A stretch of 64,000 nucleotides of DNA, from contig JADFUC010000088.1 of assembly GCA_019722365.1 (NCBI GenBank), positions 62,001-126,000 of the forward strand, given 5' to 3'. Each line of letters begins with the position of its first letter. Position 1 is the first letter of the stretch. The DNA comes from Lithospermum erythrorhizon. Lineage: Eukaryota; Streptophyta; Magnoliopsida; Boraginales; Boraginaceae. The position numbers and the translations under genes are program-made. The notes under the pieces were generated by a model. The model was not told the origin of the DNA. It saw nothing but the letters and a program-made list of their open reading frames with translations, and did not search any database. Positions 15,944 to 28,400 of the stretch are shown in pieces.

Positions 15944-17565
15944 CATGAGTCTAGATCGTCTGTTAGATGCATGATAGTTGGGATTAGTTAGAAGATCATA
16001 TTCCTCGAACGTGATTTGCCAACTAAACATACACCAACTTTGCGCCATAACTGGTCACTTTTGTTATTAGATCCATTTATCAAATTATTTTACCAGAAGT
16101 CATTAATTTAAAAATTAAAGATGTAATCAATTGGTACAAAATTAAGTTTACAAGTTTACGAATTAAATCATCAGAATAATTCACTCATCACTTCTATATT
16201 AACATATCCTACATGAATAAAAGCATTTATCTATAACAGCCTCTACGCATACGTCATTTGTACTGTTCCAAAATTCAAAAAGCAACTATTACATCTATTT
16301 AGAGAGATTTTTTTTTTCATTATTTAGGGGGCTTAATTATTTATTTCTAACCAAATGCTTACTTTATATTTGATTTGATAAATTATAAAATTTTCTAAAA
16401 TTTAAGAGAGTCGCTGTTCTTTTGATCTCTTCTAAGCTTCACATCAATAAACATAACCTAGCAAGTAAATGTATTAACCGATTGAAACAATAATCCGTGT
16501 TCAGACTTGAAAGCCTTGAATTGTGGAAACTTTACTTTAATAAGTGGACTCCTTACAGTCACTAGGATACGAATAATGAAAAACGCCGAATCTAATCAAG
16601 ACCGATTTCAATCGATTTTGGCCAATTTTTTCGACGGCACTAATATGGTTCACAAACTATTTCAAAACCGAAACTTTTTTTCGGTAAAACCGCATCGACC
16701 GCATCCGATAATATAATTTTAATATGTTATATATATTTTATATAATTAAATTGATATTTATAATTTTATTTAACAATTTAGTATCAAGTCCATTAAAAAT
16801 TCGATATTCTACTCTAGCCATTTACTTCAATTGGATCCTAAGGATAATGTAAGATTATATTTCATGGAAGATTGTATTACTTCTGGGTATTTCTTCATTA
16901 TTTTATTAATATCTCTAAATCATAATTATCATCACCAAATACAACTATTATTCACAATTGATTTAATATTTATTTTGACAAATCTCAATACTTTATTCAT
17001 TAAACAATCGGGATTAATACAGATTGACAAATCAACGTCTAATTCTAAGATTATTTTCACCGAAACCGAATAGCACGTAATCGCATCGAAATCCCACACT
17101 AATAAACCGATTCGCACTGCATCGAATAAACTGCTGACGACAATACTTCCTAGCGGGTCACTAAACAGTAGGTCTCTAGAATCAATACGAAATAATGTAA
17201 TTTAGTTTCTAATTGTTCTGTCAGTGCCTGAATGCCAACAGTAAAGATGACGTCCTTTCGAACAAGTTCACTACACTTACAAAATAGGGGAGCTAAAATA
17301 ATACTTACACCTTTTTTCACTCAAGGTTAAATTTATTGTACCTAAAAAGGACTAGCCAGCATCTAAAAAAAGTTAACATACTATGCCTCAAAAAAGATAT
17401 CGATCTTAAACCAAACCACTAGCTTATCAACTATCTCCTTTATTTTTTAATATGGACAATTACATATAAATTCTTAACTTATTAGTAGCCACATCTCAAG
17501 TGTGTGAATTTTTACCCACCAAAACACCAAATAAAACCATCCTCACCCCCCTCAATTTCCCTCAC
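15944..17565. other. Intergenic, presumed upstream region of the beta-tubulin gene
   Basis: AT-rich, no recognisable gene. The frames at 16507-16716 and 16831-17073 have no family resemblance. Confidence 0.5.
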
Positions 17566-17603
17566 TTCACTCTCTCTCTCTCTCTCACTGAAAATCCCCC
17601 AAA
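17566..17603 (+). promoter_or_regulatory. CT-repeat leader of the beta-tubulin gene
   Basis: A run of CTCTCT dinucleotides followed by CACTGAAAATCCCCCAAA immediately precedes the start codon. Pyrimidine-rich CT tracts of this kind are common in plant core promoters and 5' UTRs; an effect here is inferred only from position. Confidence 0.5.
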
Positions 17604-19317
17604 ATGCGTGAAATATTGCATATTCAAGGAGGCCAATGCGGCAACCAAATTGGTGCCAAGTTCTGGGAAGTGGTGTGTGCGGAACATGGTATTGATTCAA
17701 CTGAAGGTACAAAGGGTCGTAGTTATATATTTGTTACATTAAAAAATAACAATAATCGTGATTTGTGTGTTAATTTTATAATCCGAACATCCACTACTAA
17801 TGTCCTAAATTCGTCCCTTAGGTACCGTGGTGAAAATGATTTGCAGCTCGAGCGTGTTAATGTGTACTACAATGAAGCAAGCTGTGGGAGGTTTGTACCA
17901 CGCGCTGTGTTGATGGATCTCGAGCCCGGGACTATGGACAGTGTTAGATCCGGGCCGTATGGGCAGATTTTTAGGCCCGATAACTTCGTGTTTGGCCAGA
18001 GTGGGGCTGGGAATAATTGGGCTAAGGGGCATTATACTGAAGGCGCGGAGTTGATTGATTCGGTTCTTGATGTTGTGAGGAAAGAAGCTGAGAATTGTGA
18101 TTGTCTTCAAGGTATGTTGGAAAGTCATTTTGGACTTTGATGGTTGGATTTGAATGATTTTGAACTTAGATATATGTCGTGAAAACTATATCGAAATATG
18201 GTGTTTTGTTATTGATATGATAATTTTGATTCGAAATATGATATTTTGTCGAATGTCAGGTTTTCAAGTATGCCACTCGTTGGGTGGTGGAACTGGTTCA
18301 GGAATGGGAACACTCCTTATCTCTAAGATTAGAGAAGAGTACCCTGATAGAATGATGCTTACTTTCTCAGTGTTCCCGTCTCCTAAGGTTTCCGACACTG
18401 TTGTTGAGCCATACAATGCTACCCTCTCAGTCCACCAGCTCGTTGAGAATGCAGATGAGTGCATGGTTTTGGGATAACTAAGCTTTGTAATGAGCATTTC
18501 TGTTTGTGAACCCTCAAACTCACCACCCCGAGCTGTAAGTTCTTTTGCTGGCGCTGTTCATAAATCTTGTTCCCAAGTTGTGTATTTGTTATGAGCTTTA
18601 TTGATTTTGTCACTAACTTTTTTCTGCTTGATCAGTTGGAGACCTGAATCACTTGATCTCTCTCTGCTACCATGAGTGGTGCTACGGCTGTCTCGCTTTC
18701 CCTGGCCAACTCCACCTGATCTCCGTAAACCTTGCCGTGAATCCATTCCATTTCCTGCCTACACCCTTCATGGTTGATTTGCTCCACTCACATCTCGTGG
18801 GTCTCGTGCAATACAGGGTGACTCTCACTGCCCCTGGTTAACCCAGCAGATGTGGGACGCTAAGAATATGATGTGTGCTGCTGACCCACGCCATGGTCGA
18901 TACCTGACTGCATCAGCCATGTTCCGTGGCAAAATGAGTACCAAGGAAGTTGACGAGCAGATGATCAACGTGCAGAACAAGAACTCGTCATACTTTGTTG
19001 AGTGGATCCCCAACAACGTGAAATCTACCGTCTGTGACATTCCACCAACTGGACTGAAGATGGCTTCAACTTTTATTGGAAACTCGACATCCATTCAGGA
19101 GATGTTCCGCAGAGTCAGTGAGCAGTTCACTGCCATGTTCCGCAGGAAAGCTTTCTTGCATTGGTATACAGGAGAGGGTATGGATGAGATGGAATTCACC
19201 GAAGCAGAGAGCAACATGAATGATTTGGTCTCGGAGTACCAACAATATCAAGATGCTACAGCCGATGAAGAAGGTTACGACTACGAAGACGAAGAGGAAG
19301 AGCTGCAGGAAGACTAG
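17604..19317 (+). pseudogene. Beta-tubulin gene with clustered frameshifts (decayed or misassembled)
   Basis: Encodes the GTP-binding subunit of microtubules. Exon 1 (17604-17706) starts with the MREI autoregulation motif. Exon 2 (17822-18111), exon 3 (18260-18534, containing the GTP signature GGGTGSGMG) and exon 4 (18636-19317) follow, ending in an acidic tail ([10 protein letters not shown]). Introns after DCLQ and after PSF are at usual plant positions. The exon 1/2 junction is one base out of phase, and readable frame is lost from about 18470 to 18845. There an exon segment that should read the invariant NEALYDICFRTLKL and the following MSGVTCCLRFPG region carries many small insertions and deletions, with a TAA at 18475. 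From 18850 the last 155 residues are perfectly conserved. A translation running through intron 1 happens to stay open (178 codons) but is not the protein. Either a recent pseudogene or a local assembly fault. Confidence 0.85.
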
Positions 19318-20026
19318 AATATTGGATTTGCTGTATTCTATCACCCTCATCTCCCCTTCCCCCCTCCCTGTTTTCGATGTTTACGATGTGTGAAAATTTC
19401 TGTGTTTTCTCGTTTGAATTGGTCCTGGAAGATTAATGTGTGCCTGGACGCTGGTTTGAACTAGTTTAGTTGATATTGTGCCTCAATGTTGTTTTGAATA
19501 CTAATTGCCTAATTGGTGTTCCTAGTTGAACTAGTTTAGTACTAAGTTGTTGATTGTTTGTTTTACTTGCTTCCACACAATCTTTTGTGAGTACTTTCAT
19601 ATCTTTTCAGGACTCACCACACAAAGTATAAGACGTTATTTTACTATGCAAATGATTTTATTTCGAATAATTTATTATCCAATCATTCCGTTACAATATA
19701 CAAATTGATTAGTAGAAAAGAGAATTCATTTAATTGTGTGTAAGTTAGACAAAATGGTTGAAATGCACTTGGAGTTTGTATCATCAGCTGTTTGGAAAAA
19801 AAATGAGATTGCATCAATTGAAGAACATAAAGATGAACATTTTGCTAACTATATAAAGTAAGTAAATACACCTCCAAAGATCGACACGTCCACTTATTGG
19901 TGATGGTATGCAGATACAACTACAGAACATATATATTCCTTGCTCATGTTACAAGAACTGAGAAAGTGATATGCAATCAGCATAGTGGCAATATCTGAGC
20001 TATGATAGCTCTATAACTTGGACACC
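19318..20026. other. Shared 3' flank of the tubulin and IBA57 genes
   Basis: Convergent 3' ends of a plus-strand and a minus-strand gene. Contains presumed 3' UTRs and no other feature seen. Confidence 0.5.
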
Positions 20027-22486
20027 CTATGCTGCAGCAGTTTGTTGATGATCTAGAAACCATTCGGCTGGCCACCATTCGGGTCTAATCGCCTCAACCT
20101 TAATATCTTCCTGGCCTTGAATAGTCAGCGAGCTTGTGTTTTTAAAAGCTTCTTCTATGCGCAGAATACCCATACCACGCGATCCAAGGGCAGTGGTGAT
20201 GGTTCCAATCTTTTTCTTAGATGCCAATAATTATTTCTTACTTATGTTTCTGGTCCATATCTGACATACAAAAGACCTATATTTGAAAACTAGTGGGGCG
20301 GTAAGATATGAACTTTAAAAGAAACAGCTTGTGGTGTGAGACTTACCATTCCCATTATCATCTGTAAACCTTACAGGAACCAATCGTTTTCTGATAACTC
20401 CACGGTGATGTGTTCGGGCAATGAGTTCTTGGCCAACATAACACCCTTTGTCAAAACTGATTGCATTTAAGCCAGCAAGATTATATTCAAGTGGAATCGC
20501 CTCTCCTAAGAGAATAATGCAGTGAGATGGAGGAGTTATGGAAACAGCATAATATTACACTAGTTTCACTTTCCTCTAGAAACTCTTATTTCCTTGTTTG
20601 AACTGAATTACACATTGTCTTTACTAGTTTGACATAATGAAACTGAAAAGGCAAAAAGGACCTTTCGGAATTTCTAGTGAGCCTTCAGCAACTCCTTTCT
20701 CCAGTCTCCAGAGAAGATAATTTTCTTCAACAGTTTCCTTGTCAGCCTCAACCAATGGTGCTGCAATTGCAATCACCAAGTATAAATTCAGACTAGACGA
20801 GGATAATCATATTATAACGGACGGAATATTTTCTTATATAGTCAGCCACAATACAATCTGGGAGGCATTGTAGGGAACATAACTAATAAAGATATTCACT
20901 ACATTGTACTCAGTACATAAAAATTCGTCAAATGGATGAACTTACGTGTTATGTTAGAAGGAAAGATGCCTCTGAAACCAAGGCAATCTAACCTCGGATC
21001 CTTATACCACCGCCATCCATGATTGTCAGACCGTGCAGATGATGCCCCGGCTTTATCAGCTCCAGCACCCGTACCGAGACCAGCAACATCAGGTTCGTCC
21101 TCAAATGAAGTCTTCTGAGCAAGACTCTGACCAAACCTTTGCCAACAAGTGAATTCTTCTGCCACAGAGTCAATATCAACCTTAGACCTCAATCTGTATC
21201 TGTTTCACCAGGACATGTAACCTATGAATATTCTAATGCAAGAAATAACTTCAGCTGTATTGATGAGCCCAGTAGTTAAATTCCCTTTATTTCATGTCCA
21301 ATGGATTCCAGTAATAACGTCGATCATTCAAAGAGTTTTTGAAACGCATAAATAGTGGAAAACATTTAGATGCCAAAACTACTACAACAATGGTTCATAT
21401 GTACAAGTATAAAATACAATACCTTCACCACATGCATCTATCAAGAAAATGGGAATGGAATACATCATGAATCACACTACCAACATTCCTAAAATCTAGT
21501 CAATTTTGATTTTCAACTGTCAAAATTAACAAACTTTACGTTCTTAATTGATAAACATAATTTCGTCAATTTCAAGAAACATTATCATGTCACCAGTAAA
21601 CTACAACAACATCAACATGCCCCAATGATGATCCCATCCAAGCGGCATAAAGGGGTCGATAGAATGCATTATGCATCCTTACCCTGTGATAAGGGGAAGT
21701 CTGTATCCAAGAGTGAAGTGCAATGAAAATATTATCCATTAGATACATTTCACCCAACATTACTTCAACATACATAAAAACATTCGAGTTCAAAATTTAA
21801 TCAGTCAACCAATCAAAATTCAAAACCAGACAATCTTTAACGATCGAGGTACTATTACTCAAGTACTTAAGAATAAGAAAGATTACTTTCTTAGTCTAAC
21901 CAATAGCTCATCCTAAACAGAACCATCAACATCAGTCTTTTAAGGACTAGTAACTATTAGCCAAGTACGAAGAATTAAATAATCAACGAGAAATATAAAA
22001 AATTATATTGAATTCAACCGATAAAACAAAATACTCAAACTACTTTTTGAATAAGAAAGATTACTTTTTTAGAGTAACCAATAGCTCATCCAAAACAGAC
22101 CCATCAACATCAGCAAACACCTCCACCCCCTCATTCATCGGGCCGGGCCCGGGCCCGTCACCACCTCCTCCAAGCCTCTCATCGGGCCGAGGGGCCCGAT
22201 AAATAAACATATCAAACAAGAACCTCCCTTGAGCAGTAAGCATAGCCGTATACACGGGCCGATACGACACCGTTGGAGCATTAACTGTAGCAGCCGGAGA
22301 AGAAGAGCCACCTTCTTGTGGTGGTTGTCCGAGGGGTTTAAGGTCGTTGGTTAGTAGGCCTTGGAGGTATTTGAGTGTGTCTGGGGCCACTCAACTGAGG
22401 CATGGACTGCTTGAGGAGGCCATGGGGCCTGCGGTTTGGAGGGGGGTTTGGGATGAGGTGGAGAAGAGTTTGGTGAAATGGTTCAT
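20027..22486 (-). CDS. IBA57: Mitochondrial IBA57-type Fe-S cluster assembly factor (YgfZ/GcvT-like), with frameshifts
   Basis: The family uses folate in maturation of [4Fe-4S] proteins in mitochondria. Five exons: 22486-22065, 21199-20946, 20760-20662, 20505-20347 and 20236-20027, about 381 codons, near the size of plant homologues. The diagnostic YgfZ signature KGCYVGQE, followed by [14 protein letters not shown], is in exon 4. Exon 1 has [15 protein letters not shown] and [13 protein letters not shown]. The start at 22486 gives [18 protein letters not shown], a plausible mitochondrial presequence. Two breaks: exon 1 has a stop about 27 codons in (minus-strand TGA after CLS), just before the frame that continues as [10 protein letters not shown], and exon 5 is out of phase near 20225 before [15 protein letters not shown] proline/glycine run (GPGPGP) in exon 1 comes from a GGGCCC-rich stretch. 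Confidence 0.88.
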
Positions 22487-25019
22487 GTTTTGATGGGGTG
22501 GGGGGGGAGTGGTAAATATGTATGCTTTCGTTTTCTTGGGCATGGGCTTGTGGTGGATTTCTAGGATTTGCGACACGTAGTACTATGTTGGTGAGTTGTA
22601 TTATGTATGAACGAGACTGGTAAACGTGCAATATGTTAGGGAAGGGACGCTACTAGTAGGCATGGATCTTACTAAAGTTAGATTTGAGGTTTGGGTTGAT
22701 GTGGTTGGTTAGTCGTTCAAAAATGGAGCAAGAGCTCATTTTCAGCTTCGACAAAGCGAAAGGTTCGATTCAATTCGACAATATAGATTTAAATTTTTAC
22801 ATTTTTTCTGTTTTATGATGAAAAGTTTAATAATTGGTGAATTAGGTTGAGGTACCGATTGTCGATTGATTGTATTGCGATGAAAAGTTAAGTACATGGA
22901 TAATAAAGCCGATTTAATTTAACGCCGAATTTAAATAGATACTAATTTCTGAATAAAAGCGATCACTAAAAGTTATTTCAATCATGTAGATGCAGATAAT
23001 ACCCGAGTTTAATAGATGCGTATAGCTTATTCTACTGAATGCTAAGTATCTATACTATATATAATGAAGCGTTGATTGACTATTATAAATCGCCTAAATT
23101 AACGATTCCTATTTTACCCTTCCGACAAAGTTTTTTATTTTAATTTCAAGAATCCTTCACAGAACCGCCAACAAAGATAAATTCTCCATAAACTACTACT
23201 ATAAATATTATATACCACGAATAATTCGTAATTATCACCAAAAAGCATAAAGTCGCTTCACAATCTTCTATCTTTATTTTCCACAGACTTTTTCATCTTA
23301 TTTCTTTTAGCTTTTTTTTTTAATTCATTATAATTTTATTATAAAAAGGAAATAGAATAATTTTGGTAATAGCAAAGACGCGCACATAACTAAGTAGAAT
23401 GATAATTTCTTTTTCAATGCGAAATAGCCTCGGACCTAACACGCTACCACCCAGAATTGCCATTATCGCTTTTGCTCCCAAAGTAGCATTAAATCTCACG
23501 ACGAACCCTTCATATATTATGTTATATATTTTGCATGTGTTGTCTCTGGGACTATTCCGAGCATGTATCGTGCGACATGACACATCATGTAATAATTGTG
23601 ATTTATGATTCATATCACATACATGAGCGATTATGATTTATATTATTCGATAGCCGTGGAATATGATTCATGCTATGAGACGCGACGCTTAATGCAAGGC
23701 TACACAAGCGTCGCCGCGCGCATGTGTTTTGATCATTTTGTGTCTTATTTTATGAACGGTAAGCACCTTTAATCGGGAGGTTCAGCAAAGTATATCACAG
23801 GGCAAATGATTCAGGAGGCCTTTAGTGTGATATGCACATCGGAAGGAAATTCTGGCCTTATGATGGTGTGATGAGGCCTCATCATTATTTGAGCGATTCC
23901 TCATACGTATTATTTTGGCGCCACTCCCTATACGCTGCATTATTTTAAGCGATCTCATCGGCTTACTATTCATGGAGTGCGGATTCCTCATTCACGACTT
24001 GCTGAGACTGCTTCCCTTAAACGAATAGGCATTGCTTATGGTTATGTGCCTCACAGCAGATAAAGATTATGTAACACGTATAAGAGGATTCTATGATTTG
24101 TATACGCTTATTCATCATGGTAGTCTCGGTTAACGATATTGACATGTTATATATATAAGTATGAATATACGTGACGGGATCAAGTCTGTGGTATTTGTAT
24201 TCACTGCCTTAATAAATTGACTCCCTATTCTCTATGGGGCGGGTGTTTTTTATGCCCAGTCTCTAGAGCGATCAAGCTGAGGCGGCCGAGGATCTCGATA
24301 GCAGTAGCCTCATGTTAAGATCATAGAGGCAAGGTGGCATAGAAGTCCCTATCACCATTTCTTTGGTTGCCGATTTGTATATTTTGTGACTCAGGTATCA
24401 GATTTCATCGGTGGCCTGTTTCATTACACTTTTCCAGCCAGATTGGATTTCTTGGTGTATCCTGAATATTATTAAGGTGGTTTTGTATTCTCGTTGTCTG
24501 GTCGTTGATATAACAGTATAACAATTACCGACGGAATGTAGAAGCATGCCTTTGTTAATGTTAACAAACATATATCAGATCCATCTGGCTGACGACTTCC
24601 TACACATGCAAGGTTACACGATCTTAACCTCACAATAGATCGACTATACGGTCGTTACATTAACACCCCTCACTCCTTACCATTCGAGATATTAGTTGCA
24701 TGTGTCCCGCTAAGATGCTGCCCGGATTAAGTGGCACAGCCTCATCCCTTGTGGGCCTACAAGCCATTAGCGCCCAAATGCCAAAGTCCAAAAAAAATTA
24801 AAATTAAAGTAGAAGAATGCAACCAAGCAACGCATCCAGCCAAGCGAATGACAAATTTTAAACGTGGCTAACGACCAGCCCTGCCTGCTAAGTGGTTACT
24901 GCCCTATTCTGCTCGGCGCTTCCACTTTTGTTTTACCGGCGCCTTAATGCCAGATCATTTAATACCAAATCCGGCATGATTAAGCTGGACTACCATTTAT
25001 TGGGGCTGTCCAAAAATTT
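22487..25019. other. Intergenic region with no recognisable gene
   Basis: Upstream of IBA57. The part from 23600 to 24950 is less AT-rich than the surroundings and full of short frames without family resemblance, which suggests an old, unrecognisable mobile element. No termini were found. Confidence 0.45.
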
Positions 25020-25029
25020 TCACATATTA

Positions 25030-25116
25030 GTACCAAAATAAATGCGGTAAGAGGAGGATTCAACCTCGAATCTTACGACGCAAGATGTTTATTTAACCAC
25101 CGTAGCTACTGACGAT
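25030..25116 (-). mobile_element. Possible SINE fragment (minus strand)
   Basis: Read on the minus strand, TAGCTACGGTGGTTAAATAA is followed by ATCTTGCGTCGTAAGATTCG and then by a box-B-like GGTTGAATCC. That resembles the internal Pol III promoter of a tRNA-derived SINE. No poly(A) tail or target duplication was found, and it abuts the AT-rich foldback element. Confidence 0.35.
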
Positions 25117-25119
25117 TTG

Positions 25120-26169
25120 TTAATATGTGTATAATAATATATCAAGTTCTTTAGTTTCAAATAATATACGTATAATAAAAGCATAATATTCAATAATATA
25201 TAGCTATAAAAATAATATATTATTTAACTCAAAACTTTAACAATATATTATTTAACCAAATCTAAGTTATTTAGTATTACGATATATTATTCCCTATCAA
25301 ATAATACCAACTCTAAGTTATTAATTACAAAAAAATCGATCAAATTATTGAAATAGTTTTAATATGCATATACAAATCAAATTATTAAGTTTCCAAATAA
25401 TATACATATGAATAAAAGATAAGATTCAATAATATATTATCCTTTAAACAATAAAACATATATTTCTAATTAAAAAATCATTTCCAACGTATCAGCTAAC
25501 TTAGATATGGTGTAATATTTAATATATTTTTTACCATTCGATATATTATCCTTCAATAAATAATTCTAAATAATTCTCAAACGCGGTACCATCTCGAATT
25601 AAACGTTGTACCGCTTTGAATTAAACGCGTGGTAACATTTGAATTAAACACGGCATCGCTTAACACACACCTCAAAATCGCGATAAACGCGCATCATTCA
25701 ACGAAACGCCGCATCGCTTCACACACCATTCAATTACGTTAAAGATCATTTTAGTATTAAATTGAGTTATAAATAAATAAAGTATATGAACTTATTATCT
25801 AAGTATGATCAGTTCTAAGTATTTAATACTTTATTGATAATAATATATCATAATACTAAATAACTTAGATTTGGTATTATTATTTAATATATTTGATGGG
25901 GAATAATAAGTTTGGTATTATTTGATAGAATCTTATTACTTTATTTGATAGAATAATATATCATAATACTTCAATAACTTAGATTTGGTATTATTTAATA
26001 TATTTGATGTATCACTAAGTTTGGTATTATTTGGATAAAATCTTATTACTTTTATTTCATGTAATAATATATCATAATATTAATAAATTGATTGTACGTA
26101 TATTATTTGCTTATTTATACGTATATTATTTGAAACTAAATAACTTGATTTATAATTATACACATATTA
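25120..26169. mobile_element. AT-rich foldback (MITE-like) element, about 1.05 kb
   Basis: The first 60 bases (TTAATATGTGTATAATAATA, then TCAAGTT(C/A)TTTAGTTTCA and AATAATATACGTATAATA) match the reverse complement of the last 60 bases ending ATTATACACATATTAA, with only a few differences. Inner segments also pair: ACCAAATCTAAGTTATTTAG at about 25255 is the reverse complement of CTAAATAACTTAGATTTGGT at about 25857 and again in part near 25977. The loop (about 25580-25735) is different in base composition, with GCGGTACC, CGCGATAAACGCG and repeated GCATCGCTT(A/C)ACACAC. No protein is encoded. A further diverged arm, ending ACATACACATATTAA, follows at 26240-26433. Confidence 0.75.
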
Positions 26170-26239
26170 ACATGAATATTTATGAATACAATATTATCAC
26201 GAATATTTCTCTTTCAATACCTAAGTAATCATTTCAATT

Positions 26240-26433
26240 ATTTCTCAAGCGATAATATATCAAATAAAGATAATATATTAAATAATACTCAAATTTAAGT
26301 TATCTATTAATACAATAGCTTTTTAATTGTAAATGCTATTGTATTATTCAAGGATAATATATTATCGGAAATTTTACGTTTTATTTATATATTATTTGAA
26401 TCAGATAACTCATTTACGACATACACATATTAA
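26240..26433. repeat. Extra diverged arm of the AT-rich foldback element
   Basis: Contains CGATAATATATCAAATAAAG and, inverted, GATAATATATTATCGG, then TATATTATTTGAATCAGATAA and a terminal ACACATATTAA like the right end of the neighbouring element. It also holds a smaller hairpin (ATACAATAGC ... GCTATTGTAT at about 26310-26345). Confidence 0.55.
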
Positions 26434-26504
26434 TAAATGAATCACTTGTCTCACTGGCTCAAGCTTATTCTTCCACTGGCGCTTTCCAGCAACGCTGGCA
26501 TCAA

Positions 26505-26712
26505 GTATCAGCATCGACCCGCCCCGCCGGGCGCGCCCACTAAATATCGGGTGGGCTCGAACCGGCCGCCTCTGCTCAATCTTTGCGCCTTATCTGCCCA
26601 TTTCTTAACGAACCGGGGGCCGTTCGTGGGCCTGGTGGGCCGGGGCCGAATACGAACCGAACTGGTGGGCCGGGCCCCGAACGGCCCACCGAGGCCCGGT
26701 TCGTTAGCCACG
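26505..26712. repeat. GC-rich hairpin, hAT-like subterminal sequence
   Basis: A sharp GC-rich island in AT-rich surroundings. TTAACGAACCGGG at about 26605 pairs with CCCGGTTCGTTAG at about 26695-26707, and the interior (GGGCCGTTCG-type words) also pairs. Repeats of GGGCCGGGCC-type words are common near the ends of plant hAT elements, so a non-autonomous hAT remnant is my guess. The frames on both strands here are by-products of low stop-codon density. Confidence 0.5.
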
Positions 26713-28400
26713 TCTAATGACAGCAAAGAATACAAACTACAAAAGTGGACCAGTGATTGTTATTGTATTTTTAATACCTAATTGAAATATCAATATAATT
26801 ATTTAAAATTAAATATACTATTCAATTTATCATCATTCATCAATTGAATATTTGATGTAAGTAAATATTTGAAGTTATAATTTTTTTTCTATTTAGTGTA
26901 AGTAAATATTTAAAACAGCAATTTTTTTTCTTTCCTCAATTTGAATTTTTTGTTTGTGATATTTTCTTGATTTTATATTGAATTATGTATAATTTCGACA
27001 GATTAAATTTTTAACGCTAATAATAGTAAAACCTTTCAATGAATGTTCGAAAATAATCTATTGAATGAAATTAGCTTTTAAATTTATATAGTTATTTACT
27101 TTACATACACGAAAAAATTATTTAATAGATGAGCTTTTATATCTGGAAAAGCAGCATCATATTTGGCGAAACCGCCCTCTATATGTCAATTTTGTTGGGA
27201 ACTAACACTGATCTCATAGTTTGGTAAATTATGCTATCGATCTTTTATCTTGGTTGATGTCTACAAAGAAATAATATTAATCTTAGCTTGTTTGTGATCG
27301 CAGTTTGGGTTATAATTTTATAAACATATAACATGTTTGGTTGTTATCCATTATCTTTTGGTTTTTCGTTTATTAAATTTCTTCGTCTAAGATGTATTTT
27401 AGGCACTCTTTGAGAGTTGAGATTATTCGTTCCTCATGACTACAATAGATGTTCAAATTTTATAAAGAAAACAAGACGAGTTTGTGTAATGAAGGAAATT
27501 GAAATCCAAATAAAGTTTGAAATTTTTGATTTAAACAAAGTATATAAGAGAATTTATAATTTACATAAACATAAGAGAGCTACTAATAGAAAACATAGGA
27601 GTAATAATAATAGAGGTAGTAAAAGAAACATGGCGGACAATATTATATTTTGAAGAAAATATTATATTTAGTACGGCGAAGTGGGTAGTGGTGGCTACGC
27701 TGATATCAAAGATAATATGTAATAATACATCTGAACATACACAACATTAGGAGAAGCCGGATGGATCCCAATTACACTGAAACAAGAGGCCAATTTAGTA
27801 TATCTAACTTACTAGAGAAGCTGGATGAATTTTCCAACAAATGGAATTTCAATTTAGGAAATGTTGACGGACATACATGGTTTCTTCAATAACGAGATGG
27901 ATGAAAACATGAATTATGGATGGAAGGCATGACCAACAGCTTAGCTGTGTTATTGTTGGTTTTAGGCATGTCTTCATGACTTGCATGTAGTGCTATTTAT
28001 TTTTTCCTTCCCAAACATTGACTTTTTTCCTTGTGGGTTCCCTTGTAGTGTAGGAATTTCCCGTTTTTATGGGTTTTTTCAGTCTGTCAAACTTGGTGTT
28101 TCATTTGCAAGTGTAATCAAGAGACATGAATCCCGAGAAATACATCAGTTTAGTTCTTTGTAATATCGATGCATTCTCCTAGTTTTGCAGCAGAATTGCT
28201 TCTCTCTGGTGCTTACAAGAGCCAAAGGACGAAATAATTGGTTACTAATGACTGATACATAAACAAAGTGTTCTTCCAGATGCATGTTTCATTTGTTTCG
28301 TATCAATATTCATACACAATACGCCCTAATACTTCAAGAAAAACAGGCGGGTAACAGGGAGTCTGTTTCCTAATTTGTACAGTATAAAATATTTATGATC
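26713..28400. other. Intergenic, no gene recognised
   Basis: AT-rich, with short frames only. A short inverted repeat (CCAACAGCTTAGCTG ... TTGTTGG) lies near 27928-27960. Confidence 0.45.

Noticed and set aside
17604..18140. 178-codon open frame reading through tubulin intron 1
   Set aside because: The inserted 38 residues have no place in beta-tubulin and are bounded by GT and AG; the frame stays open by chance together with a one-base deletion.
26437..26781. Pro/Arg-rich frames on both strands
   Set aside because: They come from low stop density in a GC-rich hairpin; no splice or homology support.
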